Below, one piece after another: positions 48,626 to 59,176 of a stretch of DNA of 64,000 bases (its first letter is position 1; each line of letters starts with the position of its first letter). The stretch is from an uncultured Clostridia bacterium. GTDB lineage: Bacteria > Bacillota > Clostridia > Christensenellales > Borkfalkiaceae. The DNA is taken from the NCBI GenBank assembly GCA_934278995.1, contig CAKQWM010000005.1, positions 62,001-126,000 on the forward strand, read 5' to 3'. A program made the position numbers and the translations under genes. A model generated the notes under the pieces. The model worked only from the letters and a program-made list of their open reading frames with translations. It was not told the DNA's origin and searched no databases.

Positions 48626-50056
48626 ATGGCAAAAGAACAACAGTTCGTAAAGAACATTGCTAATATCGAAGAAGATTTTCCTCAATGGTACACCGACGTG
48701 GTAATCAAAACCGAACTCGTCGATTACGGTCCCGTCAAGGGAACGATGGTTATCAGACCGTACGGTTACGCTATATGGGAAAACATACAGAACGAAATGA
48801 ACAAACGCTTTAAAGCGGCGGGCGCAAAAAACGCTTATTTTCCCATGCTGATTCCCGAAAGTTACCTCAAAAGGGAAGCGGAACACGTGGAAGGTTTTGC
48901 TCCGGAAGTCGCCGTCGTCACTCACGCCGGCGGGGACAAACTTCAGGAGAATCTGGTAATAAGACCTACAAGCGAAACCATAATTTGCGAAATGTTCTCC
49001 AAGTGGATTCACAGTTACCGTGATTTACCCGTTATCATGAATCAATGGGCTAACGTCGTAAGATGGGAAAAAACCACCCGTCCTTTTTTGCGTACGAGCG
49101 AGTTTTTATGGCAGGAAGGGCATACCGTACACGCAACCGAAGAAGAAGCGCGCGAAGAAACCATGAGAATGCTTAAAGTTTACGAAGATTTTGCCAACGA
49201 ATGTCTTGCAATTCCCGTATTTACGGGCATTAAAACAGAAAAGGAGAAGTTTGCGGGCGCGGTGGAAACTTACGGTATGGAAGCAATGATGCTTGACGGC
49301 AAAAGTTTGCAGGCAGGCACTTCTCATTACCTCGGAACAAACTTTGCCAAGGCGTTCAATATGAAATTTCTCGATAAGGATAACGTTTTAAAATACGGAT
49401 ATTCCACGAGTTGGGGGACTTCCACCCGCATGATAGGCGCCGTCGTTATGGCGCACGGCGATCAGAGAGGGCTTTCTTTGCCCCCCGTAATCGCGCCCGT
49501 TCAGGTTATAGTTATACCCGTCGCTCAGTTTAAAGAGGGCGTTCTTGAAAAAGCCGAAGAAATTACCGAAAAACTGATCGGTATGGGCGTAAGAGCGGAA
49601 CTCGACGCGAGGGACGCAAGCCCAGGCTGGAAGTTCAACGAATGGGAAATGAAAGGTTGTCCCGTGCGTCTTGAAATCGGACCGAGAGATATCGAAGCCG
49701 ACAAATGCGTTATTTCCCGTCGTGATAACTTTGAAAAATTCGACTTATCTTTAGAAGAACTCGATAAAATCCCCGAACTTTTAAAGACCATACAGAAAGA
49801 TATGCTCGAAAAATCGAGAAAAATGCGCGATTCCAAAGTTAAAGACGCGTTCAGCATGAAAGAAATCCTCGACGGCGTCGAAGGTAAGAACTTCGTCAGA
49901 GTAAACTGGTGCGGTTGCCGTGAGTGCGAAGATAAAATCAAAGCGGAAACGGCTGCGTCGGCAAGAGTGATTATTTCCGATGCCTCCGACGGCACAGTTT
50001 GCGCCGTATGCGGAAAAAAGGCTACTAAAAAAGTCTTGTTTGCCCGCGCTTATTAA
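48626..50056 (+). CDS. proS: Prolyl-tRNA synthetase, eukaryote/archaeon-type
   Basis: 476 residues. The class II motifs are visible: RPTSETIICEMFSKWI (motif 2 region), WEKTTRPFLRTSEFLWQEGHT, and MIGAVVMAHGDQRGLSLPP (motif 3). The size, the lack of the bacterial insertion domain, and the C-terminal zinc-like CGCRECED...CAVCGKK block indicate the type 3 (archaeal-like) enzyme used by many Clostridia. It charges tRNA-Pro. It has its own promoter. Confidence 0.95.
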   Translation: MAKEQQFVKNIANIEEDFPQWYTDVVIKTELVDYGPVKGTMVIRPYGYAIWENIQNEMNKRFKAAGAKNAYFPMLIPESYLKREAEHVEGFAPEVAVVTHAGGDKLQENLVIRPTSETIICEMFSKWIHSYRDLPVIMNQWANVVRWEKTTRPFLRTSEFLWQEGHTVHATEEEAREETMRMLKVYEDFANECLAIPVFTGIKTEKEKFAGAVETYGMEAMMLDGKSLQAGTSHYLGTNFAKAFNMKFLDKDNVLKYGYSTSWGTSTRMIGAVVMAHGDQRGLSLPPVIAPVQVIVIPVAQFKEGVLEKAEEITEKLIGMGVRAELDARDASPGWKFNEWEMKGCPVRLEIGPRDIEADKCVISRRDNFEKFDLSLEELDKIPELLKTIQKDMLEKSRKMRDSKVKDAFSMKEILDGVEGKNFVRVNWCGCRECEDKIKAETAASARVIISDASDGTVCAVCGKKATKKVLFARAY

Positions 50057-50143
50057 ATCGGGGCTTATTCATAAAAAAAACGCTCATCTATATAAAAATT
50101 TCAAAAAACGACGACGTCAATTCATCTGTAAGGAGGTATTCGA

Positions 50144-51292
50144 GTGAAATCCGTTCTATGCGAAAATCAAAACGTCGTACTAAAAAAATCAAATTATTCA
50201 AACCCGAATACCTTTAACGCTCTCGACGCGGCGCTTGCTTTTTCGGTATTTTGCGTGGCGTTTTTACTTCTGAGGTTTATTTCGCCTTCGCTTATAAAGG
50301 CTTTGCTTGCTTTTTCCGGCGACGCAACGTTTATTAATTGCGTGGCGGTTTTGTTATCGCAGTCGATAGTGTTTATTGTAGCGCTTGTTTTTTCAAAAGT
50401 CAAAAAAGTCGGGTTATTGTCGGGCGGCGGATTTGCGTTTAAGTTTGACGCGCAAAACGCTCTTTTCGGCTTGATAACCGCGGTAGGCGTTTTCTTTCTT
50501 TTGTACCGTACGCACATGTCGTTCGTCGATGACTGGACGCATATTTTGTATCTTACCGATTACGAAACCCACGCTCTTTTGAAAAACTCCTACGCCGGCG
50601 GCGCAAATCCGTTTCTGACGATTATTTTTACTTTTGTACTCGTACCGTTTCTGCCCGCCGTATGCGAAGAAGCGTTATTCAGAGGCGTAATAATGCGCGG
50701 ACTAAGGCAATTCGGCGACGCTTTCGCCATTATATGTTCGGCTCTTATTTTTGCTTTGATGCACGGGAGTTACGAACAATTCGTTCTACAGTTTGCAACG
50801 GGCGCCGTGATTGCAATAGCGGTAACGGTTACCGATAATTTTTTCGTCGGTTCGGCAATACACTTTGCGTATAATTTTATCGCGTCGCTTTTGATTTCTA
50901 CGCCGGAGGTTTTAAACGCTTTCGTACCGCAGTACGCTTATCTTTACAACGCGTCGTCGATAATTTTGGGTTTTGCTTTTGTTCTGGCGGGCTTCGTTTA
51001 TTTCGGCAAACTATTTCTTGATAAGTATAAAAGAAAAGTTACTGATAAGCCAACGAAGGCGAACTATAAAGTTTTTTACGTTATCGAAAGCGATTTTGTC
51101 GCCGAAAATAAATATAACGCCCGTTATTATAACTCTGTCACCGACGACTTTTACGACAAAAAATCAAATGAAAAGTTTTACGATGGAAACCGCTTCGTAA
51201 AGTTCAATAAACGTTCGGACAAGTTAATTTCCCTGATTTTTTTGGGACTGTCGATCGCTTTGTCGATTGCGCTTATAATATTGAACGGATAG
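50144..51292 (+). CDS. CPBP family intramembrane metalloprotease
   Basis: 382 residues with about eight membrane segments. The CPBP/Abi motifs are CEEALFRGVIMRGL (Glu-Glu-x3-Arg, about residues 178-191), then FALMHGSYEQF (His) and HFAYNF. GTG start after AGGAGGTATTCGA. The cytoplasmic tail (about 310-360) is hydrophilic. Members process prenylated or signalling peptides; substrate here unknown. It forms a cluster with the next membrane protein. Confidence 0.86.
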   Translation: MKSVLCENQNVVLKKSNYSNPNTFNALDAALAFSVFCVAFLLLRFISPSLIKALLAFSGDATFINCVAVLLSQSIVFIVALVFSKVKKVGLLSGGGFAFKFDAQNALFGLITAVGVFFLLYRTHMSFVDDWTHILYLTDYETHALLKNSYAGGANPFLTIIFTFVLVPFLPAVCEEALFRGVIMRGLRQFGDAFAIICSALIFALMHGSYEQFVLQFATGAVIAIAVTVTDNFFVGSAIHFAYNFIASLLISTPEVLNAFVPQYAYLYNASSIILGFAFVLAGFVYFGKLFLDKYKRKVTDKPTKANYKVFYVIESDFVAENKYNARYYNSVTDDFYDKKSNEKFYDGNRFVKFNKRSDKLISLIFLGLSIALSIALIILNG

Positions 51293-51299
51293 GTGAATT

Positions 51300-52124
51300 A
51301 TGCTGTATTCTTTACTCGATTACATCAAAAAAATGTCTGCTTCGGCAAGTTCCAACGGCGTAGTTATCAACGAGGAGTTGCTGTTACTTCTGACGCTCTC
51401 GTGTTCTGTTGCGGTTACCGTTGTAACGTTTGTTCTTAAAGGCATAGGCCTATATACTATCGCAAAGCGCGAAAACGTTAAAAAGCCCTATTATGCTTTT
51501 ATACCTTTTTTAAGTTTTTATCTGCTCGGCAAAATCGTCGGCGGGGTTAAAATTTTCGGATATCACGTAAAAAACGTCGGGCTTATAACGATGATAACGA
51601 TGCTTCTTTATTACGTGACGGCGGCTGTTTACGACGGTTTTATGTGTTACGAAAACATAGTGGGTTTGTTTACGACGGGGAAACTCGGCTCGGTAATAGA
51701 CAAATACGGTTCGGTGTGGATAGACGTGGTTTTATCCGTGCTTATGACGGTAAGCCGTCTTGTTTACGTTGTTTTCGGAATATTCATGATATTTACCTTC
51801 TTTTTGTACTACGGAGGAAAATATCAACTGTTGTTTTCGTTGCTCTCGATATTTTTCGATCCGCTTTTCGGCATTTTCGTTTTCGCGTTAAGAAAAAAAG
51901 AACGCTTCGATTACGGCAATTATATGAAAATGCGGTTCGATTCCTACAAAGGAACCCGTTCCGGCGGCGGATTCAACAATCCGCAGGAACCTTTTACCAC
52001 AAATGAAGATTTGAAAGATCCGTTTGAAGAATATCGTGACAGAAAGCACGGTAAAGCGGAAGATATTGACGTTTTTGAAGATTATTCCGACAAAACAGAC
52101 GACAATGACAAAAAAGATAACTGA
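51300..52124 (+). CDS. Hypothetical membrane protein
   Basis: 274 residues with about five membrane helices (starting near residue 28) and a hydrophilic acidic C-terminal tail (about 205-274). It starts 7 bases after the CPBP gene. No family recognised; DUF5684-like small membrane proteins have similar topology. Co-transcription with the CPBP protease suggests an envelope role. Confidence 0.72.
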   Translation: MLYSLLDYIKKMSASASSNGVVINEELLLLLTLSCSVAVTVVTFVLKGIGLYTIAKRENVKKPYYAFIPFLSFYLLGKIVGGVKIFGYHVKNVGLITMITMLLYYVTAAVYDGFMCYENIVGLFTTGKLGSVIDKYGSVWIDVVLSVLMTVSRLVYVVFGIFMIFTFFLYYGGKYQLLFSLLSIFFDPLFGIFVFALRKKERFDYGNYMKMRFDSYKGTRSGGGFNNPQEPFTTNEDLKDPFEEYRDRKHGKAEDIDVFEDYSDKTDDNDKKDN

Positions 52125-52138
52125 AAGGATAAAAGGCT

Positions 52139-53482
52139 TTGATTAAAGAGGATAATATAGCGGCGATTTCCACTGCAATGCAACCGAGCGGGGTTGCCAT
52201 TATAAGAATAAGCGGTTCTTCGCCGCTTGATATCGCCAAAAAAATGTTTCATACGAAATCTGCCGACGTTTACGACTTCGAGCCGTATAAACTTTACGTC
52301 GGCGCGATAGACGCAGGCTCGTTTAAAGACTTCGGCATGTGCGTTTATTTTAAGGCGCCCAAAAGTTACACCGGGGAAGACATGGTAGAATTTCACTGTC
52401 ACGGCGGTCAGGCGATTACTAAAGGCATTCTGGAAACTTGCTTAAATAACGGCGCAAGACTTGCCGAAAGAGGCGAATTTACCAAGCGCGCCTTTTTAAA
52501 CGGTAAATTATCGCTTTCTTCTTGCGAAGGACTTATCGATATGATAAATTCGCAAAGCGCCGCGGAAGCCAAGGCAGGCTACTATTTGTACCGCGAAAAT
52601 CTGTTTAAACGCATAAAAAAGGATCAGGACGATTTGACTTACGTTCTCGCCCTCATCGACGCGAATATAGATTATCCCGAAGAAGATATCGAGCAAGCGG
52701 AACTTGACGATATTAAAAATCGTCTGATAATCGTTAAAAACGATATACTTAAACTTTCCGATAGTTATAAAACAGGCTCTAAGGCATACGGCGGAGTTAG
52801 CGTTTGTTTGTGCGGTAAGCCTAACGTAGGAAAAAGTTCGGTTTTAAACGCGATTCTTCGTTGCGACAAAGCAATAGTTACCGCCGTTGAGGGGACTACG
52901 AGAGACCTTGTGGAAGGAACAGTCGAAATCGAAGGCGTAAGGTTTAATTTTTTCGATACGGCGGGAATACGTGAATCGGATAACACAGTTGAAAAACTCG
53001 GTATCGAGCGTTCTAAAAAAGCGATCGAAACTGCAGACGTGGTAGTGTTTATAGCGGACGGTTCGGCGGATTTTACCGAATCCGACGAGGAGGTTTACAA
53101 TCTCGTTAAAGATAAAAACCTTATAAAAGTTCTGAATAAGTCCGACGAAAGGCGCGCATCTTCTTTTACCGACTACGACTTTGTGATTTCTGCAAAAACG
53201 GGCGAAGGGATTGATGACCTTAAAAAAGCGATTTACGACAAATCCGGCTTGGAATCTTTTAATTTCGACGGCGATTATTTAGTCGAAAGAAGACACTACG
53301 AAGCGCTTATATCCGCGGTAAAGGCGCTTGAAAAATCGATTTCCGAATTAGAAAATCAACCGCTCGACGTAATTACGATCGATATAAGAGATGCTTTGAT
53401 ATCTTTGGGGCTTATAAGCGGCGAAACTGCAGACGAAAACGTTATTAACGAAATTTTTTCAAAGTTTTGCGTGGGCAAGTAA
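52139..53482 (+). CDS. mnmE: tRNA modification GTPase MnmE
   Basis: 447 residues. N-terminal formyl-THF-binding domain (about 1-118, DNIAAISTAMQPSGVAIIRISG), a G domain with GKPNVGKSS, DTAGIRES and NKSD, and the C-terminal catalytic CVGK. TTG start after AGGATAAAAGGC. MnmE with MnmG modifies uridine-34 of several tRNAs. It overlaps the next gene's likely leader. Confidence 0.96.
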   Translation: MIKEDNIAAISTAMQPSGVAIIRISGSSPLDIAKKMFHTKSADVYDFEPYKLYVGAIDAGSFKDFGMCVYFKAPKSYTGEDMVEFHCHGGQAITKGILETCLNNGARLAERGEFTKRAFLNGKLSLSSCEGLIDMINSQSAAEAKAGYYLYRENLFKRIKKDQDDLTYVLALIDANIDYPEEDIEQAELDDIKNRLIIVKNDILKLSDSYKTGSKAYGGVSVCLCGKPNVGKSSVLNAILRCDKAIVTAVEGTTRDLVEGTVEIEGVRFNFFDTAGIRESDNTVEKLGIERSKKAIETADVVVFIADGSADFTESDEEVYNLVKDKNLIKVLNKSDERRASSFTDYDFVISAKTGEGIDDLKKAIYDKSGLESFNFDGDYLVERRHYEALISAVKALEKSISELENQPLDVITIDIRDALISLGLISGETADENVINEIFSKFCVGK

Positions 53483-53487
53483 ACATT

Positions 53488-54816
53488 ATGGAAAACGTAG
53501 CATTAACCCTTTTAAAACTGCTTAACGACAACGGTTACGAGGCTTACGTCGTAGGCGGCGCCGTAAGAAACAGATTGCTTTATCTGCCGATTTTCGACTA
53601 TGACGTCGCTACCGACGCAACGCCCGAAGAAATAGAAAAAGTCTTTTCGGCTTACCGCATCGTAAGAACGGGGGAAAAGCACGGAACGGTAGGCGTCGTG
53701 GTCGATAAACAAACGTATGAGATTACGACCTTCCGTACGGACGGCGAATACAGCGACCACCGAAAACCCGATTCGGTTACTTTCGTTTCTTCCCTTAAAG
53801 AAGATCTTATGCGCCGTGATTTTACCGTAAACGCCATGGCTTACGCCGCCGACGAAAAAATTATTGATTACTTCGGTGGCAAAGAAGATTTACGTAACCG
53901 CATAATACGCGCGGTAGGGGATCCTTATAAACGCTTTTCGGAAGACGCGCTGAGGATATTGCGCGCGGTAAGGTTTTGCGCTCAGTACGGCTTTAAAATA
54001 GAAGACGACACTTTTAAAGCCATGCTCGAAAGTAAACGCCTTCTTAAAAACGTTTCGGCTGAGAGGATATATTCCGAACTTAACAAGGCTGTGACGGGTA
54101 AATACGTTTCGGAGGCTTTTTATCAATCCAAAGAGATACTTTTCGAGATAATTCCGGAACTTAGACAAACCGACGGTTTCAATCAGCATAGTTTATCGCA
54201 CGATCACGACGTTTTCAATCATACCCTGATAGCGCTTAAAGCGTGTAAAAAGAGAACACCCGCCGTTATGTGGGCGCTTTTATTACACGATATCGGAAAG
54301 CCCGATTGTTTTTATTTCGGAGACGACGGATACGGTCACACGACGGGACACATGGAAAAATCGAAAGAAATCGCTAAGCCTATTCTTGACAGATTAAAAT
54401 TTCCGTCAAAACTAAAAAACGAAGTTCTGACGTTGATTTTAAATCATGACAGAGAGGTTTCACAAAGCGAATACGACGTAATAAAGTACGTACGCGAAAA
54501 CGGATTAAACGCAACTATTGACTTATATTATTTAAAAGAAGCCGATAATTTTGCTCATTCGAGTTACGGGCTGAAAAGATTCGTAGCAAGTATCAAACGC
54601 CTGAAATATTACCTTGACGATATAGTGGATAACCGTAAGCCGATTTATTTATCCGACTTGAATATAAACGGGGACGATTTGATTTCAATGAACGTTTCGG
54701 GAAAACACGTAGGCGTTATTTTAGAAAATCTGCTTGACGAAGTAACTTCGGGTAAACTTGAAAACGAACGAAGCGTTCTTTTAAAACGAGCGGAGTATTT
54801 ACGTAAAAATCTTTAA
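53488..54816 (+). CDS. cca: CCA tRNA nucleotidyltransferase with HD domain
   Basis: 442 residues from ATG 53488; an in-frame TTG at 53467 overlaps mnmE. Class II signature GGAVRNRLL followed by DYDVATDATPEEI (active-site Asp pair), RRDFTVNAMAY, and an HD-type domain (HDIGKPDCF, about residue 265). It adds or repairs the CCA end of tRNAs. The HD domain may give phosphatase/phosphodiesterase activity. It follows mnmE by 5 bases. Confidence 0.94.
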   Translation: MENVALTLLKLLNDNGYEAYVVGGAVRNRLLYLPIFDYDVATDATPEEIEKVFSAYRIVRTGEKHGTVGVVVDKQTYEITTFRTDGEYSDHRKPDSVTFVSSLKEDLMRRDFTVNAMAYAADEKIIDYFGGKEDLRNRIIRAVGDPYKRFSEDALRILRAVRFCAQYGFKIEDDTFKAMLESKRLLKNVSAERIYSELNKAVTGKYVSEAFYQSKEILFEIIPELRQTDGFNQHSLSHDHDVFNHTLIALKACKKRTPAVMWALLLHDIGKPDCFYFGDDGYGHTTGHMEKSKEIAKPILDRLKFPSKLKNEVLTLILNHDREVSQSEYDVIKYVRENGLNATIDLYYLKEADNFAHSSYGLKRFVASIKRLKYYLDDIVDNRKPIYLSDLNINGDDLISMNVSGKHVGVILENLLDEVTSGKLENERSVLLKRAEYLRKNL

Positions 54817-54851
54817 AATTACCGATAATAAACCATATTTTTAATATTATT

Positions 54852-55562
54852 ATGAAAGACAGAATTATTGTTGCGATAGGCGGTGGCGAACTCAAAAGCA
54901 AGGAAACTTTGGATATCGACCGCTGTATCGCAAACTACGTTAAAAATCGTTGCGACCATAGACCCACCGGGTTGTTTATCGGAACAGCAAGTCATGACAG
55001 TATGCCCTACTTTAACAGTTTTCGTAAAACTTACACAAGTGAATTCGACGTAAAAGCCGATTGCGCTTTAATATGTTATAACGAAATGAATATTGAAAAA
55101 ATATCCGAGAAAATCAAAAAAGCCGATTTCATTTACGTCGGTGGCGGCGATACTGTTTTCATGCTTGAAAAATGGAAGAAATCCGGCATGCTCGATCTTA
55201 TAAAGGACGCATATAACAAAGGCACGGTACTTTGCGGTTTATCTGCAGGGGCTATATGTTGGTTCAAAGGCATGTACACCGACAGCGAAAGCCTTAACGG
55301 AAACGAAAACTATTGGTTGCATAGCGGACTGAATATTTTAAGCGGGACTTGTTGTCCCCATTACGACGAGAGGTTAGTTGATTTCGACAAAGCGGTTTGT
55401 CAAGCGGATATTAAAGAAGCGTACGCGATAGAAAACCTTTCGGCGCTGGTTTTTAAAAACGAAAAATTACAAGGCTCCATAGGTTGCGGCGGAAGCAGTT
55501 ACATATTAAGAAACAACGCGGGAATCGTCGAAAAATTCACGATTGAACCGACGGTATTGTGA
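54852..55562 (+). CDS. Peptidase E-like (S51 family) protein
   Basis: 236 residues. The nucleophile elbow GLSAGAICW (Ser about residue 129), DFIYVGGGDTVFML and a late GCGGSSYIL segment match S51 dipeptidase E-like enzymes, which cleave Asp-X dipeptides or related substrates (some members are cyanophycinase-like). ATG after weak ribosome sequence. Bases 55563-55771 downstream hold AT-rich sequence with an imperfect CTTGTTTTT/AAAAACAAG inverted repeat and no gene. Confidence 0.84.
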   Translation: MKDRIIVAIGGGELKSKETLDIDRCIANYVKNRCDHRPTGLFIGTASHDSMPYFNSFRKTYTSEFDVKADCALICYNEMNIEKISEKIKKADFIYVGGGDTVFMLEKWKKSGMLDLIKDAYNKGTVLCGLSAGAICWFKGMYTDSESLNGNENYWLHSGLNILSGTCCPHYDERLVDFDKAVCQADIKEAYAIENLSALVFKNEKLQGSIGCGGSSYILRNNAGIVEKFTIEPTVL

Positions 55563-55771
55563 TTTTTCCCTAAAAACTTGCGAAAAACTTACAAAAAAAC
55601 ACGGAAAAATAAAAATAAAACGTCGTTTTTTACCTCTTTATCACATAACGACGATTATTTATTGTTTTTACGCGCTATAATAAAAAACACTTGTTTTTGC
55701 GTTTAGCACTAAAAAACAAGCGATTTTTTCGATTTATTACAAAAAACACGGTTTAACTTTAGGAGGATATT

Positions 55772-56443
55772 ATGAAGTTACTTATAGTTGACGATGAAGA
55801 AATGATTCGCAAAGTGATATGCGAATACGCAAATTTCGAAGGTTACGAAACCGACGAAGCAGAAGACGGTATGGACGCCATTAAAAAGTGCCGTGAAAAC
55901 AAATACGACCTTATAATAATGGATATCATGATGCCCAAACTCGACGGATTTTCCGCAGTAAAAGAAATTAAAAAAATTGCCGATATCCCCGTAATAATGC
56001 TTTCCGCAAGAAACGAGGAATACGACAAACTTTTCGGTTTTGAACTCGGAATTGACGATTACGTGGTAAAACCTTTCTCGCCCAAAGAAGTTATGGCAAG
56101 GGTTGCCGCCGTTATCAAGCGCAAACAAAGAAACGAAGAACTTTTAAGAAGCGAAGTTATGAAATTTGAAGGTCTTGAAGTCGATATGAAGGGCAGGAAC
56201 GTTTTGGTTGACGGCGAAAAGGTCGATCTTACGCCCAAGGAATACGAACTTTTATTCTATATGGTAACGAACAAAGGTATAGCCTTATCCCGCGAAAAAC
56301 TGTTGTCCGACGTATGGGGCTTTGATTTTTACGGGGACGACCGTACCGTGGATACCCACATTAAAACCTTGAGAAGCAGACTTAAAGAGTATAAAAAGTT
56401 TATCATAACGTTGCGCGGAATGGGTTATAAATTCGAAGCATGA
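55772..56443 (+). CDS. Two-component response regulator (OmpR/PhoB type)
   Basis: 223 residues. The receiver domain has D7-D8, phosphorylatable D51 (LIIMDIMMPK), T/S near 79 (MLSA) and K101 (VVKPFSP). A PhoB-type winged helix follows (about 130-223, VDLTPKEYELL, RTVDTHIKTLRSRLK). AGGAGGATATT precedes the ATG. It overlaps the kinase gene by 4 bases, so the two form one unit. Confidence 0.95.
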   Translation: MKLLIVDDEEMIRKVICEYANFEGYETDEAEDGMDAIKKCRENKYDLIIMDIMMPKLDGFSAVKEIKKIADIPVIMLSARNEEYDKLFGFELGIDDYVVKPFSPKEVMARVAAVIKRKQRNEELLRSEVMKFEGLEVDMKGRNVLVDGEKVDLTPKEYELLFYMVTNKGIALSREKLLSDVWGFDFYGDDRTVDTHIKTLRSRLKEYKKFIITLRGMGYKFEA

Positions 56444-57963
56444 AACCAAAGATTTTAGCCAAATTAAAATATACTATTTGGTTTTATCTCGTCGTTTTTG
56501 CTCTTTTAATAGTAGCAATCGTCTGGGTTTTTCAGATATTGCTTTTCGACACCGTTTATCAGCAGAAGAAAATCGAGACCGTCAGAAAGTTAGGGGATAC
56601 CATTTCGGCAAGTATGAACACGGACGCCACCGTAACCGATTCAATGGTGTCCGGTTGGCTCGAATATGCGATAAACGCCAACGAAGCGGGCGTATTTACT
56701 TTCGTTGCGTATTACGACGATAAAGGCAAGTTACGGGCAAAGAGCATTCCGTCCGCATGCGCGGATTACGTTGCGGCGTATCCGAGCGACAGAGACGGCA
56801 GCGGTTTCAGCGAGCCTTTGTTCGGCGGAACAGACAACGTGCTTACGGAAGACAAAGCGATGAGCGTCATACAAAGCGTCATAACTATTTTCGACGCCTC
56901 TAAAGCAAGTTATCTTTGCGAAAAACAAAATTCGTCGGCTGACGACGGATACTTTTACTACGTAACGAACGTTAAAAATTCTAAGTTTAAAGGCTACGTA
57001 GTGCTTATAAGCACGTTGTCTTCCATTACCGATACAATCAAGGTTATACAATCGCAACTCGTAATTGATTCGGTCGTGGTAATAATCGTTTCGTTTTTCG
57101 TTGCGCTGTATCTTGCGATTAAACTATCGAAACCCATAGACGAAATGTCGAAAACCGCAAAAAGATGGGCTAACGGCGAAACCGACGTAACCTTTGTCGG
57201 CAGCGACTTTGAAGAATTAGGCGAACTTGCCGACGCCCTGAACTACGCCAAGGAAGGCGTTGCGCAAACGAGTGTTTTACAAAGAGACCTTCTCGCAAAC
57301 GTATCGCACGACCTTAAAACCCCGCTTACGATGATAAAGGCTTACGCCGAAATGATACGTGATTTATCCGGCGACGTTAAGGAAAAAAGAGATTTGCATA
57401 CCAAGGTCATAATCGACGAAGCGGACAGGCTTACCATGCTTGTAAACGATATTCTCGATTTAAGCAAACTTCAGAACGGCATGAATATGCCCGATCTTAA
57501 AGTAACCGATTTATCCGAAGTTCTCGAAACGGTCGTTTTCAGAATGACCGATTTTGCCGAAAACAACGGGTTTACGATTTTGACCGATATCGAAAAGAAT
57601 TTATCGACGCTTTGCGACAGAAAGCAAATAGAACAGGTCTTTTACAACCTGATAGGAAATTCCATCAACTATACGGGCGAAGATAAAACCATCAGCGTAA
57701 GGCTAAGACGCAAAGATTCTTTGATTTTATTTGAAACCATAGACTCCGGAAAGGGCATTTCAAAAGAAAAATTGCCTACCATCTGGGATAAATATTATAG
57801 GTTTGCCGATACCCACCAACGTCCGATTAAAGGCACGGGGCTGGGGCTTTCAATCGTTAAAACGATACTCGAAGGGCATCGCCTCAAATTCGGGGTAATA
57901 AGCGAAAAAGACGTAGGGAGTAATTTCTTTATAGAATTTGTGGCGTATAATGAACAAGTTTGA
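56440..57963 (+). CDS. Sensor histidine kinase
   Basis: 507 residues. Two membrane helices (about 12-35 and 203-227) flank an extracytoplasmic sensor domain of about 165 residues. A HAMP domain comes next, then the H box SHDLKTPLTMIKAYAEM (His about residue 290), N box IGNSINYTGED, and G boxes DSGKGISKEK and GTGLGLSIVK. It phosphorylates the adjacent response regulator. The signal is unknown; the downstream membrane protein gene overlaps it. Confidence 0.93.
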   Translation: MKPKILAKLKYTIWFYLVVFALLIVAIVWVFQILLFDTVYQQKKIETVRKLGDTISASMNTDATVTDSMVSGWLEYAINANEAGVFTFVAYYDDKGKLRAKSIPSACADYVAAYPSDRDGSGFSEPLFGGTDNVLTEDKAMSVIQSVITIFDASKASYLCEKQNSSADDGYFYYVTNVKNSKFKGYVVLISTLSSITDTIKVIQSQLVIDSVVVIIVSFFVALYLAIKLSKPIDEMSKTAKRWANGETDVTFVGSDFEELGELADALNYAKEGVAQTSVLQRDLLANVSHDLKTPLTMIKAYAEMIRDLSGDVKEKRDLHTKVIIDEADRLTMLVNDILDLSKLQNGMNMPDLKVTDLSEVLETVVFRMTDFAENNGFTILTDIEKNLSTLCDRKQIEQVFYNLIGNSINYTGEDKTISVRLRRKDSLILFETIDSGKGISKEKLPTIWDKYYRFADTHQRPIKGTGLGLSIVKTILEGHRLKFGVISEKDVGSNFFIEFVAYNEQV

Positions 57964-58999
57964 CAGATTATCTCTTTTAGAAGCAAACAAAGAAGAAAAC
58001 GCCGTCGTTTCCGTGATAGAACCTAAAATCGAAAAAAAGGAAGCGCCTAAAAAAAAGCCGAATATATTAACCGCCGTTTTTGCGAATTTCAAGCAGGATA
58101 AAACTGTGATATATCCCGCCGAAGGCGCGGTTTTGCCAAATCTTAAAGGCACGATGAACGCTTTCGTTATTATGATTTTTTTATCGGCGTTATTCGTTGC
58201 CATGTGGTATTTTATAGACAAACTCGTTTTTATCCCCATGGCTATGGTTTTTTTATCGACGGCTATGCCGATTTTCATAATGACCTTTTATTACGAATTC
58301 GACGTCGGAATGAAAAAACCCATAGGCAAACTTTTGATGCTTGTTCTCGTGGGCGCGCTTATTTACGTAATGACGAAGCAACTTATGTCGGAACTTTTAC
58401 ATTTGTTCATGTATTCGTCGCTCGTTGACAGTATTTTGCTTCCCATAATATTGAACGTTATAATATTTATAGCGATTTTTATCGCGGCAAACTTTTTTAA
58501 AGGCGAAACGGTAAGAGATTATTTCGTAATAGTTTCCTTTCTTTGTATGGGCTACGTAATATGCGAATGTCTTACTAAAAGTTTTTCAAAACTGTTTATT
58601 TCGGGGACCATAGACAGCGACACGTTTTATTCTTTGAAAGTCATCGTTAACAACGAGCAGATGCTCGGGCTGAGCATGCGTAACGTTTTGAAAAATCTTC
58701 TTTACGACTATATTTTAATGCCCTTTATGTATTCATGTTGGGGTACCGCGTACGCTTATCTCGTGTACTATCTTATCGACTACAAAAAGAAGAAAAACTC
58801 TATACCGAAGTCGATGTATCTTTTACTTTTATTGATAACTGTACTTAACATTCTGGCGCTTGTCGATACTTCGATGATTTATTTTAACGTGGTCTTAAAA
58901 TTTATAACGGTCGGCGTTTCTTTCCTGATTTTAATTAAAATGTTAAATTATTCTTTTGACGAAGAACCTCCGAGGATGAAACCCGAAGAAACCGAATAG
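57950..58999 (+). CDS. Multi-pass membrane protein co-encoded with the two-component system
   Basis: 349 residues from ATG 57950, overlapping the kinase gene by 14 bases. A charged cytoplasmic N-terminus (about 1-60) precedes roughly seven to eight membrane helices. No family recognised. Tight coupling to the histidine kinase suggests a partner or target of that system. Confidence 0.72.
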   Translation: MNKFDRLSLLEANKEENAVVSVIEPKIEKKEAPKKKPNILTAVFANFKQDKTVIYPAEGAVLPNLKGTMNAFVIMIFLSALFVAMWYFIDKLVFIPMAMVFLSTAMPIFIMTFYYEFDVGMKKPIGKLLMLVLVGALIYVMTKQLMSELLHLFMYSSLVDSILLPIILNVIIFIAIFIAANFFKGETVRDYFVIVSFLCMGYVICECLTKSFSKLFISGTIDSDTFYSLKVIVNNEQMLGLSMRNVLKNLLYDYILMPFMYSCWGTAYAYLVYYLIDYKKKKNSIPKSMYLLLLLITVLNILALVDTSMIYFNVVLKFITVGVSFLILIKMLNYSFDEEPPRMKPEETE

Positions 59000-59010
59000 T
59001 TTATATTTTT

Positions 59011-59045
59011 GCGCGCTTTCTTTACTTTGAAAGCGCGTTTTTATA
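59011..59045 (+). terminator. Intrinsic terminator after the two-component operon
   Basis: CGCGCTTTC pairs with GAAAGCGCG around a short loop and is followed by TTTTTAT. It lies 12 bases after the membrane-protein stop. Confidence 0.88.
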
Positions 59046-59176
59046 TACGCGCCGACCGACGCGCAAGATTTAAAAAAAGTTTTTAACGTTTTTTAAACTT
59101 TTTTTGAAAAAGTGAAAAAATTCGGGGCAAAAAAACGTCTTATTATATGAAGATATCTTTTTCAGGAGGAAGCCGA